Below, piece after piece: positions 1-6,160 of a DNA stretch of 7,976 bases. The translations under genes and the position numbers were made by a program. The notes beneath the pieces were generated by a model, which saw only the letters and a list, made by a program, of their open reading frames with translations, ran no database searches and was not told the DNA's origin. The stretch lies in contig JAPKBY010000064.1 in assembly GCA_028823185.1 (NCBI GenBank), forward strand, positions 1-7,976, given 5' to 3'. The stretch is from Planctomycetota bacterium (GTDB taxonomy: Bacteria; Planctomycetota; UBA1135; GCA-002686595). The stretch's first letter is position 1. Each line of letters opens with the position of its first letter.

Positions 1-96
1 GAATTTATGCATTGGTAGTTCTCCGAGAGGGTGAACCTAGAGACTACCAAGCTTCAAGGACACCTAGCAAACAAGCTGCCTGATGCCCCTCTCCCC
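1..96. other. Non-coding tail downstream of typA
   Basis: No credible gene is seen here; the region lies beyond the typA stop codon and reaches the window edge. It contains one hairpin-capable inverted repeat, described separately. The minus strand has no run of T after that hairpin, so the end of the typA transcript is not clearly marked. A neighbouring gene outside the window could use part of this stretch as its own 5' or 3' region. Confidence 0.6.
12..50 (-). repeat. Inverted repeat / hairpin behind typA
   Basis: TTGGTAGT at 12-19 is exactly complementary to ACTACCAA at 43-50. The stem continues with CTC 21-23 against GAG 40-42 if T20 is bulged, giving 11 pairs around a 16-nt loop. It starts about 47 bases beyond the typA stop and could be a transcript-end or stability hairpin. 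There is no U-tract on either strand, so a standard intrinsic terminator is not supported. Confidence 0.4.
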
Positions 97-1941
97 TCAG
101 GAGACGGTGGACTTGAGTCGTTTCGTGTCGCGTTTCCGCTCTACCTCAGTCAAGAAGCGCTTGCGAAGCCTGAGCTGTGTCGGAGTCACCTCTAAGAGCT
201 CATCATCTTCGACATACTCTAGGCACTCCTCGAGACTCATCACTAGCGCGGGCGGGAGCTTGACGTTGTCGTCTCTTCCAGAGGCGCGCATGTTGCTGAG
301 CTTCTTCTCGCGACAAACATTCAACGCGAGGTCCGAGTCCTTGTTGTTCTCTCCAACGATCATGCCTTCGTAGACCTGAACTCCCGGCGGGACGAAGAAC
401 TGTCCACGATCGAGGAGGCCAAAGAGAGCGTAGGGCATAGTCCCTCCGGCGCGGTCAGCGATGAGGACGCCGTTGGTTCTGCGCGGAATCACTCCGCCAT
501 CAGCGCGCCAATCTTCGAAGACATGGCTCAAGACGGCCTCGCCTTGAGTCAGCGTCAGGAGCGAAGTACGCGCGCCGATCAGTCCGCGAGCGGGGATAAG
601 GAACTCCACCTTCGAGAGCTCGCCGAGCGGCTCCAACTGAACCATCTCACCCCGCCTGCGGCCGAGATACTCGATGACTTTGCCGGCGTGCTGCTGCGGA
701 ACCTCAATGCTCGCTCTCTCATAAGGCTCGCAACGCTGGCCGTCGACCATCTTCAAGATGACGTGAGGCTTACCGACGGAGAACTCATAGCCCTCGCGTC
801 GCATGTTCTCAACGAGCACGCTCAGGTGCATGACTCCGCGTCCTTTCACCTCATAAGCGTCCCCTGCCGGCGACAGGCTCACTGTGAGCGCGACGTCACG
901 CATCGCCGCGCGCTCTAGGCGAGAGAGAATTTGACGGCTCGTAACAAAGCGTCCCTCCTTACCAGCGAAGGGTGAGTTGGAGACCTGGAACATCATCGAG
1001 ATCGTAGGCTCGTCGAGCATGATCGCAGGTAGCGGGTCGGGATGCTCAACGTGACAGACCGTATCTCCGATGCAGATGTCTTCCACTCCGGCGACGATCG
1101 CGATGTCTCCTGCGCAGACCTCCTCAACAGCGATGCGCTCTAAGCCCTCGTATCGCTGCAGATCCTTGATCGTGACTCGTACAGGCTTCTCGCGGTCGGG
1201 GTGACAGACCACATGCGTCCCCCCTTTCCGAAGTGTCCCTCGAACCACTCGGCCGATCGCGATGCGTCCGACAAAGTCATCGTGATCCAGCGTCGCAGCT
1301 TGAAATTGCACAGGCGCAGTGCTGTCTCTCTCAATGATCGGGATTTCAGCGAGGAGCATGTCGAAGAGGGCCTTGAGATCACCCTCTCCTTCGCCTTTTA
1401 GATCCTCCAGCTCTGCGACGGCATAGCCATCACGTCCTGATCCATAAACGACGGGGAATTCGAGCTGCTCATCCTCTGCTCCGAGCTCTACGAAGAGGTC
1501 AAAGACCTCATCGAGGACGACTTCAGGGCGCGCATCCACGCGGTCGATCTTGTTGATCATCACGAGCGCGCGCAGACCGTTCTCAAACGCCTTGCGCAAG
1601 ACGAAGCGCGTCTGCGGCATCGGCCCCTCGAAGGAGTCGACTAACAAGAGCACCGCATCTGCCATGCGGAGCGTGCGCTCTACCTGACCGCCAAAATCGG
1701 CGTGACCAGGTGTGTCGACGATATTAATCCTGGCGTTCTCGTATTGGATCGCCGTGTTCTTGGCGAGGATCGTGATGCCACGCTCCCGCTCTTGGTCCTC
1801 TGAATCCAAAGCCCGCTCACGTATCTCTTGGTGCGCTTGGAAGGTCCCTGCGAAGCGGAACATGGAATCCACGAGAGTTGTCTTGCCGTGGTCGACGTGG
1901 GCGACAATGGCGAGATTGCGAATCGGTAGCTGAGCGGTCAT
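97..1941 (-). CDS. typA: Ribosome-associated translational GTPase TypA/BipA
   Basis: This 614-residue protein is a translation-factor GTPase of the TypA/BipA family. The family binds the ribosome at the site used by EF-G and affects ribosome assembly, cold growth and stress responses; it acts in the cytosol. Visible motifs are G1 AHVDHGKT (14-21), switch I ending GITILAKNT (55-63), G3 DTPGH (76-80), G4 NKID (130-133) and a G5-region GSGRDGYA (167-174). After the G domain (about 1-200) come the beta-barrel domain (about 208-298), two EF-G-like alpha/beta domains (about 305-385 and 398-480, with RGLIGARTS at 452-460) and the TypA-specific C-terminal domain (about 485-600, with NKDSDLALNVCREKKLSNMR at 533-552). 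Length is normal for the family and the frame is intact. The ATG at 1941 gives the usual N-terminus, MTAQLPIRNLAIVAHVDHGK. No Shine-Dalgarno sequence precedes it; the leader there is C-rich. It is a housekeeping gene, probably transcribed alone or by read-through from the phosphoesterase gene upstream. Confidence 0.98.
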   Translation of the reverse strand: MTAQLPIRNLAIVAHVDHGKTTLVDSMFRFAGTFQAHQEIRERALDSEDQERERGITILAKNTAIQYENARINIVDTPGHADFGGQVERTLRMADAVLLLVDSFEGPMPQTRFVLRKAFENGLRALVMINKIDRVDARPEVVLDEVFDLFVELGAEDEQLEFPVVYGSGRDGYAVAELEDLKGEGEGDLKALFDMLLAEIPIIERDSTAPVQFQAATLDHDDFVGRIAIGRVVRGTLRKGGTHVVCHPDREKPVRVTIKDLQRYEGLERIAVEEVCAGDIAIVAGVEDICIGDTVCHVEHPDPLPAIMLDEPTISMMFQVSNSPFAGKEGRFVTSRQILSRLERAAMRDVALTVSLSPAGDAYEVKGRGVMHLSVLVENMRREGYEFSVGKPHVILKMVDGQRCEPYERASIEVPQQHAGKVIEYLGRRRGEMVQLEPLGELSKVEFLIPARGLIGARTSLLTLTQGEAVLSHVFEDWRADGGVIPRRTNGVLIADRAGGTMPYALFGLLDRGQFFVPPGVQVYEGMIVGENNKDSDLALNVCREKKLSNMRASGRDDNVKLPPALVMSLEECLEYVEDDELLEVTPTQLRLRKRFLTEVERKRDTKRLKSTVS

Positions 1942-2036
1942 CTGAGGGGGGCGTCTAGGGAGTTGGGAGGCGGGTCTCGAACCACAGAGCGTATCGGCTA
2001 ATTAGCCTCCCGTCGCGCCTAAATCCTGCAGAGGTC
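1942..2036 (-). promoter_or_regulatory. Spacer upstream of typA with palindromic elements
   Basis: This 95-bp spacer separates the phosphoesterase stop from the typA start and should hold the typA leader and any typA promoter. It contains the perfect 12-bp palindrome GGCTAATTAGCC (1996-2007). It also contains a longer inverted repeat, GGGAGGC (1965-1971) with GCCTCCC (2005-2011), around a 33-nt loop. The two structures share bases 2005-2007, so they exclude one another. No convincing -35/-10 pair and no Shine-Dalgarno motif was found. An operator, a terminator of the upstream gene or a leader switch are all possible; none is demonstrated. Confidence 0.35.
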
Positions 2037-4097
2037 TCAGTTACAGAACGTGATCTCCAATGCGTCGGAGAGGTTAAAGGTCGCCCCTCCAGCCATTGGG
2101 TCCCGGAACCAAAACTGAAAGTTCCACAGCTCCCCTGCTTGGATGTTGTCCGCGAGGGCTCCAGGGACGCTGAAATCGAGGCCCTGCTGCGCATCTCCTG
2201 CAGAATCTGTGAAGACGACCGGGAGTCGGAAGACCCCTGTGCTGCCAGCTCCTACGCAGCGATGCCCATCACCGAAGGGGATCTGAATCTGGTTCGAACC
2301 GTAGTAGAAGATCCCCGGTTTGCTCGCAGAGGCTGCGCTCACTGTGAGACTGAAGGCGTTCGCGCCCAAGCTTGGCGTGCCCTCCGAGCCGATGTGAGCC
2401 CCCGATCCGTTCGAGTTCGGACTGGTAGAGCAATAAACCCTCGGCACACATGAGGAAGCCAGCGCGCTGACCTCAGCAGCGCTGAGCGTCTGGTTGTAGA
2501 TCCTCACGGAGTCGATGACGCCATCCCACTCGACGAGGCTTACTTGCTCATCAACAGGAGCGGCCCCGATGTAGAGCATCCCCCGAGCGCCAGAGGTAGG
2601 TAAGCGATCGAAGGAGACGGGTGCGCCGAGCTGCACCCCGTCCACGTAGAAGCGCACCTGCATAGCAGCCGCGTCTCGCGTTAAGGCGTAGTGATGAGAC
2701 TCTCCCGCTGAGACCGGAGCTACGACCGTCGACTCCAACGTGACGTTCGAGCCGTCCTCATACTCCCAGAAGCTGACGAGTCTCCCATCAGACTGTAGGT
2801 TCAGCCAGTAGGAGTAGTTGGTCTCTTCGTCCTCGGCGTAGTAGTCCGCGGTCCCATAAGAGAGGAGGGTGTTGTCCCAGTAACCTGTAGCGAGACTGTC
2901 GAACTCAGCGAACAGTCCGAAGCTCAGGTCATTGTTTAGAGAGAGGCAGTAGTCAGCGAGCGCACCACACTCGACGTAGTCATTCCCGTCGAGGTGAAGG
3001 CCGAGGGCGCCGTCCAGACCAGGTCCGATCGAAGCGTTCCCGCCCAGATCGCCGTCAATGCCGCGGCCTAGCGGGGCCGGCGCCATGTCAGCTGCGTCCC
3101 CTCCCTCAAAGTTGTACTCAGCCACGAGCCCGCTGGGCATGGGAGCTGCTTGACTGATCACGAAGGTGTCGAGCGCGTCGTCATAGCTGCCGTCTCCGTC
3201 GCCGTCCCCATAGAAGGTGCCTTGAACCTCTGTGCCGTTGACCTCGACGAGGAAGAAGCCGGGCACTTGCTGATATGGACGCGTCGGCTCAAAGCCTTGC
3301 CAACCTCCGCCAGTCCCGATCAAGACCTCCCACGTATCACCGCCTGCTCCGATCTGATCGGGCTGATAGCGGTGCCAGTGTCCGGAGAAGTATCCCCGGA
3401 CATCATTCTGAACCATCGACTGCCAGAAGGGTCCGCCGGACCCGCCCGTCCACTCAGCCGTGCTGAACTGGATCGGGCGATGCGAGAAGATGAAGACGTG
3501 CTCGAAGCTCCCGCTCGAAGCGAGGACTGAGTCCAGCCAAGCTTGATTAGGGACATTCCCACCCGACTCGAAGTCGGTACAGATGCTGATGATGCGAGTG
3601 CCACCCACGTCAACGTAGTAAGAGCCGCCGACCTCACCTGCGGGGCTGTTCGATGTCGGCAGCCAAGGAAATGCATTCCTCCACGAGGTGAAGGTGCCGC
3701 CATAGAAGTCATGATTGCCCGGCGTCATCAAGCGCGTGGCCAACAGCGCTGAGGTGGCAGTCTCCCACTGACTCCACTCAGCGATCGTGACCGCCGAAGA
3801 AGTGCTCCCTGCGACGAGGTCTCCGCAGAAGAGCGCGAAGGCTGGATCGAGCGCGTTCATGTCATCTGCCATCTGCGGCCAGATGTTGTCGTTGATGCCG
3901 CCGCCCGTGCTGCCGTCGTCTTGCGTATCACCGACGACTACGAAGCGCAGGGTCTCCCCCACCATCACGCTCTCCGATAAGCGCTGGAGGGTCTCCTCTT
4001 CACTCCGTGGATGAGGAAACCTCGTCGCCTCATCTGCTGCGTATGCAGCGATGAAGAGCAAGAGCACGGCAGGGACTCTGAGAGTTTGAGGTTTCAT
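2037..4097 (-). CDS. Secreted calcineurin-like metallophosphoesterase with LamG-like domain and C-terminal planctomycete-type module
   Basis: This is a 686-residue exported protein. Residues 1-20 look like a Sec signal peptide (MKPQTLR, then a hydrophobic stretch ending AAYA, cleavage likely before ADEA). Residues 50-315 carry the calcineurin-like phosphoesterase motifs: GDTQD (56-60), GD (92-93), GNHD (127-130), SH (205-206) and GHWH (239-242). These are the expected dimetal ligands and catalytic residues, so hydrolysis of a phosphoester is likely; the substrate cannot be told. A DxDxDG calcium-type loop (298-307) ends the domain. Residues 324-547 form a LamG/concanavalin-like domain (GLVAEYNFEGG … DGVIDSVRIYNQTLS), probably for carbohydrate or surface binding. 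Residues 553-686 are a beta-rich module with YCS at the start and NFQFWFRDP … EITFC at the end, which resembles a recurrent C-terminal module of secreted planctomycete proteins. The ATG at 4097 is chosen because it yields the signal peptide; no Shine-Dalgarno is visible. It follows the esterase gene on the same strand, 72 bases away, with a terminator-like hairpin between. Confidence 0.92.
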   Translation of the reverse strand: MKPQTLRVPAVLLLFIAAYAADEATRFPHPRSEEETLQRLSESVMVGETLRFVVVGDTQDDGSTGGGINDNIWPQMADDMNALDPAFALFCGDLVAGSTSSAVTIAEWSQWETATSALLATRLMTPGNHDFYGGTFTSWRNAFPWLPTSNSPAGEVGGSYYVDVGGTRIISICTDFESGGNVPNQAWLDSVLASSGSFEHVFIFSHRPIQFSTAEWTGGSGGPFWQSMVQNDVRGYFSGHWHRYQPDQIGAGGDTWEVLIGTGGGWQGFEPTRPYQQVPGFFLVEVNGTEVQGTFYGDGDGDGSYDDALDTFVISQAAPMPSGLVAEYNFEGGDAADMAPAPLGRGIDGDLGGNASIGPGLDGALGLHLDGNDYVECGALADYCLSLNNDLSFGLFAEFDSLATGYWDNTLLSYGTADYYAEDEETNYSYWLNLQSDGRLVSFWEYEDGSNVTLESTVVAPVSAGESHHYALTRDAAAMQVRFYVDGVQLGAPVSFDRLPTSGARGMLYIGAAPVDEQVSLVEWDGVIDSVRIYNQTLSAAEVSALASSCVPRVYCSTSPNSNGSGAHIGSEGTPSLGANAFSLTVSAASASKPGIFYYGSNQIQIPFGDGHRCVGAGSTGVFRLPVVFTDSAGDAQQGLDFSVPGALADNIQAGELWNFQFWFRDPMAGGATFNLSDALEITFCN

Positions 4098-4169
4098 AGG
4101 GAGAGGGCGATCTCTGAGCGCCGCATCAATCTTACTCCAAACGAAAAAAGCCGCTAGCTCCGCTCACCG
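4098..4169 (-). promoter_or_regulatory. Spacer and leader of the phosphoesterase gene
   Basis: This 72-bp gap holds the T-tract side of the probable terminator of the esterase gene and then the phosphoesterase leader. Reading the minus strand, a TAAGAT hexamer just after the T-tract matches the -10 consensus at four of six positions, but no good -35 element lies at the right distance. A promoter for the phosphoesterase gene is expected here if the terminator works, but the motif evidence is weak. Confidence 0.3.
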
Positions 4170-4188
4170 TCACCTCGTCAAGCGGAGC
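4144..4188 (-). terminator. Probable intrinsic terminator of the esterase gene
   Basis: On the minus strand, GCTCCGCT (4188-4181) pairs perfectly with AGCGGAGC (4164-4157), giving 8 GC-rich pairs around a 16-nt loop. After 7 more bases comes a run of six T (4149-4144). The esterase stop codon (4172-4170) lies in the loop, so the hairpin overlaps the last codons of the gene. The 7-base gap between stem and T-run is longer than ideal, which lowers confidence. It would separate the esterase from the phosphoesterase transcript. Confidence 0.5.
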
Positions 4189-5321
4189 ATCGCCTCTCCA
4201 AAGCCCGTTCCGGTCTGCGCAAAGAACCAAGGGCTGCCGAGGTAGTGGTAGGGACGGTCATTGCCGAACTGCTTCCACTTCGCGACGTCCTTCTTCCAGC
4301 CGCCCTCACCGTTGTAGATCGCGTCGGCCTCCATGTCCCAATACTGAGCGGTCTTCACCACAGCGACTGAGCCCTTGAACGCCTTCCTCGTCGCCATAGC
4401 GAGCTGACCGCGCTTGATCTGGTCGCGAGCGCTAGGCCCGCCGTCTTTCGCTGGCTTGGACTCACGCGGTCCATCGAAGCCGACCTGTCCGATGACGAAT
4501 TTCATGTCCGGCGCCTCGAGGTCTTTGCGGACATCGCTGATGAGACAAGCCATGTACTCGCCATAGCTCTGGTACCAGTCCTCAGTGAACTGATCGTTCC
4601 AGCCCTGGAACCAGACGAAGCCCGAGAGCTCATAGCCTTGACCCGCATAGCTCGGGAAGCGCTCCTTCATGTTGTCGAGCGTGCCGTGGATCTCCTTCAT
4701 CATCTCCCGATAGAAGTGCCCATAGGGCTCCCTCATCTCGGCGATGGTGACGAGAGGCTTCTGCTTGTCGGGGTCCTTCTCATTGTTCTTGGTGATCCGC
4801 GCGTTCTTCTCCCTGACCATCTCTTCGAACTCTGCGTCCGTCGGGAGACCGGCGGAAGGAGAGCGGAAGTCACACCCAAGGGATTTGCCACCCCAAGCGC
4901 ACTTGATGAGGAGCACCTGCTCGTCGAAGTGGTCGCCCACGACGTGGCCGAAGTTGTACTCGGGGCCAAAGCACCTGTTGGGAGCCGCGTAGCCGACGGT
5001 GAGGTTCCCGTGGCGGCCGAGGTAGTTGATCCAGACATCCTCACGCTCGCTCCAATCGTAGAAGGGTCGGTTCGGATCAGCTTCGATTGAGGCCTGGTGT
5101 TTCTTGGTGAAGGAGTCGAAGTCCCCGTCCTTGATGAAGTGCTTATAGCGCTCACGGAACTCCGGCTGACTGAGCTGCCACGCGAGCGGCTCAGGGAAGC
5201 CCTTCCCCTCCATGTTCGACTGACCTGCCAAGATGAAGACCTTCACCTTCCCATCGGCTGCATCGGCAGCCGTGGAGAGGAGGAATCCGAGAGCGAGGAG
5301 TGAAGAGGCGATGAACTTCAT
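4170..5321 (-). CDS. Exported SGNH-fold carbohydrate esterase (sialate O-acetylesterase-like)
   Basis: This 383-residue protein belongs to the SGNH hydrolases related to sialate O-acetylesterase and plant-type acetyl-xylan esterases (the SASA/DUF303 group), which remove O-acetyl groups from sugars. Block I is AGQSNMEG (32-39) with nucleophile Ser35. The Gly block is around FGPEYNFG (118-125), the Asn block is WFQGWND (237-243), and the catalytic His is probably His359 in DRPYHYLGS (355-363). Residues 1-21 are a clear signal peptide (MKFIASSLLALGFLLSTAADA), so it acts outside the cytoplasm. A charged insert (about 165-190) separates the Gly and Asn blocks. The start is placed at the ATG at 5321, not at the GTG 10 codons upstream at 5351: the ATG begins the signal peptide and has AGGA 9 bases before it. 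Acetylated polysaccharides are the likely substrate class, by family only. It is divergent from the plus-strand unknown gene and upstream of the phosphoesterase. Confidence 0.92.
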   Translation of the reverse strand: MKFIASSLLALGFLLSTAADAADGKVKVFILAGQSNMEGKGFPEPLAWQLSQPEFRERYKHFIKDGDFDSFTKKHQASIEADPNRPFYDWSEREDVWINYLGRHGNLTVGYAAPNRCFGPEYNFGHVVGDHFDEQVLLIKCAWGGKSLGCDFRSPSAGLPTDAEFEEMVREKNARITKNNEKDPDKQKPLVTIAEMREPYGHFYREMMKEIHGTLDNMKERFPSYAGQGYELSGFVWFQGWNDQFTEDWYQSYGEYMACLISDVRKDLEAPDMKFVIGQVGFDGPRESKPAKDGGPSARDQIKRGQLAMATRKAFKGSVAVVKTAQYWDMEADAIYNGEGGWKKDVAKWKQFGNDRPYHYLGSPWFFAQTGTGFGEAMLRLTR

Positions 5322-5395
5322 GAAGATTTGTCCTGCAGAGATAGAGGGCACGATGGAGCGAGAGCCCTATCATGGCGCGACCATAGCCTCCCGTC
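5322..5395. promoter_or_regulatory. Divergent promoter region between the esterase and the unknown plus-strand gene
   Basis: These 74 bases separate two genes read outwards, so both leaders and probably both promoters lie here. On the plus strand TATCAT (5368-5373) matches the -10 consensus at five of six positions, but the -35 position (5345-5350, AGGGCA) is poor. An imperfect palindrome centred on GCGC runs from CTAT (5367-5370) to ATAG (5383-5386), with inner arms ATGG (5372-5375) and CCAT (5381-5384); it could be an operator. On the minus side AGGA lies 9 bases before the esterase ATG. Confidence 0.35.
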
Positions 5396-6160
5396 ATGCC
5401 TGCTCCCAAACACACCGACCCTAAGCCGCACACAGGCCCCATCCTCTTCGAAGAGGGCGACTTCCACGGCGTCTCAGATGGGCTCGCTCGTGACCCGCAG
5501 TACAACGACCGCAGGCTGATCGCGCGCCGCAAGCTGCTCGCGCTAGGCAAGCGCGCGCTGCCCGCGCTCAAGGAGGCTGGCGCCACCCTCGAGTGCCGCA
5601 CCAGCCTCCACAACCCCTCGCAATACAACGGCAACAAGGTCACGCGCCTCTGGGCTTATCTCACGCGCGCCAAGGCGGACAAGAAGGAGCTGAAGAGCAT
5701 CCTCGGCCGCGACCTCGCCAAGGACTTGGACTCAGCCTATAAGAACGCCTACCTCTGCATAGCGATCGAGGCTGAGGCGCTCGAGGTCTCCATGCGCATC
5801 CACCCCGACGCCTGGTACGACGGCCAGAACCTGAAGAAGCGCGTGGCCGCACAAGGGAAGGCCGAGCTGCTCAGACTCCTGAATGAGCTCCCTGGCTTCC
5901 AGCTCAAGATGCACGACTGGCAGGGTGAGTGGCGCTGTGGCGACATCAGCCCAGAGCGCTTAGAAGAATTCCTCGGCTACTGGACTCCGGGCGAGCACTC
6001 CTTCGCCGTAGTGCAGCGCTTCCCTGCACCCAAAGGCGCGCGCGGTCCCGCCCTCGAAGAGGGCGCAGCCGAGCACATGGAGTCAGAGCTCCTGCGCCTC
6101 GTCCCGCTCTACCGCTACACCGCCTGGTCCGAAGAGAGCAGCTACCTCTTCTCGAGCTAG
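5396..6160 (+). CDS. Conserved-looking cytosolic protein of unknown function
   Basis: This is a 254-residue protein that I cannot assign to a named family. It has no signal peptide and no membrane segment, so it is probably cytosolic. The first 20 residues are proline-rich and likely disordered. Residues 36-66 are basic and helical (NDRRLIARRKLLALGKRALPALKE). The centre (about 70-150) looks like the conserved core: HNPSQYNGNKVTRLWAYLTR (72-91), GRDLAKDLDSAYKNAYLCIA (104-123) and ALEVSMRIHPDAWYDGQNL (128-146). WQGEW (175-179) and LGYWTPGEHSF (193-203) follow, and the tail is acidic. Coding potential is supported by the open frame in GC-rich DNA, by position-ordered conserved-type residues (W, Y, G, D, H) and by the fit between two neighbours. 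The ATG at 5396 has no Shine-Dalgarno sequence. Its TAG stop overlaps the stop of the convergent peptidase-like gene. I have a vague memory of similar planctomycete proteins, none with a known role. Confidence 0.85.
   Translation: MPAPKHTDPKPHTGPILFEEGDFHGVSDGLARDPQYNDRRLIARRKLLALGKRALPALKEAGATLECRTSLHNPSQYNGNKVTRLWAYLTRAKADKKELKSILGRDLAKDLDSAYKNAYLCIAIEAEALEVSMRIHPDAWYDGQNLKKRVAAQGKAELLRLLNELPGFQLKMHDWQGEWRCGDISPERLEEFLGYWTPGEHSFAVVQRFPAPKGARGPALEEGAAEHMESELLRLVPLYRYTAWSEESSYLFSS
6157..6160. other. Shared CTAG at convergent gene ends
   Basis: The palindrome CTAG supplies TAG stops on both strands: 6158-6160 for the plus-strand gene and 6159-6157 for the minus-strand gene. The two coding regions therefore overlap by four bases and leave no room for an intergenic terminator. 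Just inside the minus-strand gene, GCCC (6160-6163) and GGGC (6172-6175) can form only a 4-bp stem. Confidence 0.9.

Noticed and set aside
523..918. 131-codon plus-strand open frame inside typA
   Set aside because: It is antisense to a strongly conserved GTPase gene, has no recognisable domain, and similar antisense open frames are expected in GC-rich DNA.
1965..2011. tRNA-like gene or tRNA fragment on the minus strand (7-bp 'acceptor' GGGAGGC/GCCTCCC and GGTTCGAGACC resembling a T-arm)
   Set aside because: The whole unit is only 47 bases, the T-stem has just two good pairs next to the loop, and there is no D-arm or anticodon arm. It is kept only as an inverted repeat.
2023..2036. Shared TCCTGCAGAG string after the phosphoesterase stop and before the esterase start (5331-5340)
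   Set aside because: A ten-base match in two functionally different places (3' side of one gene, ribosome-binding region of another) is weak and probably coincidental.
3150..3530. 126-codon plus-strand open frame inside the phosphoesterase gene
   Set aside because: It lies opposite the catalytic core of the phosphoesterase (GNHD to GHWH region) and shows no motif or start signal.
5322..5351. GTG at 5351 as the start of the esterase
   Set aside because: The ten extra residues come before a complete signal peptide, whereas the ATG at 5321 starts that peptide directly and has AGGA 9 bases upstream.
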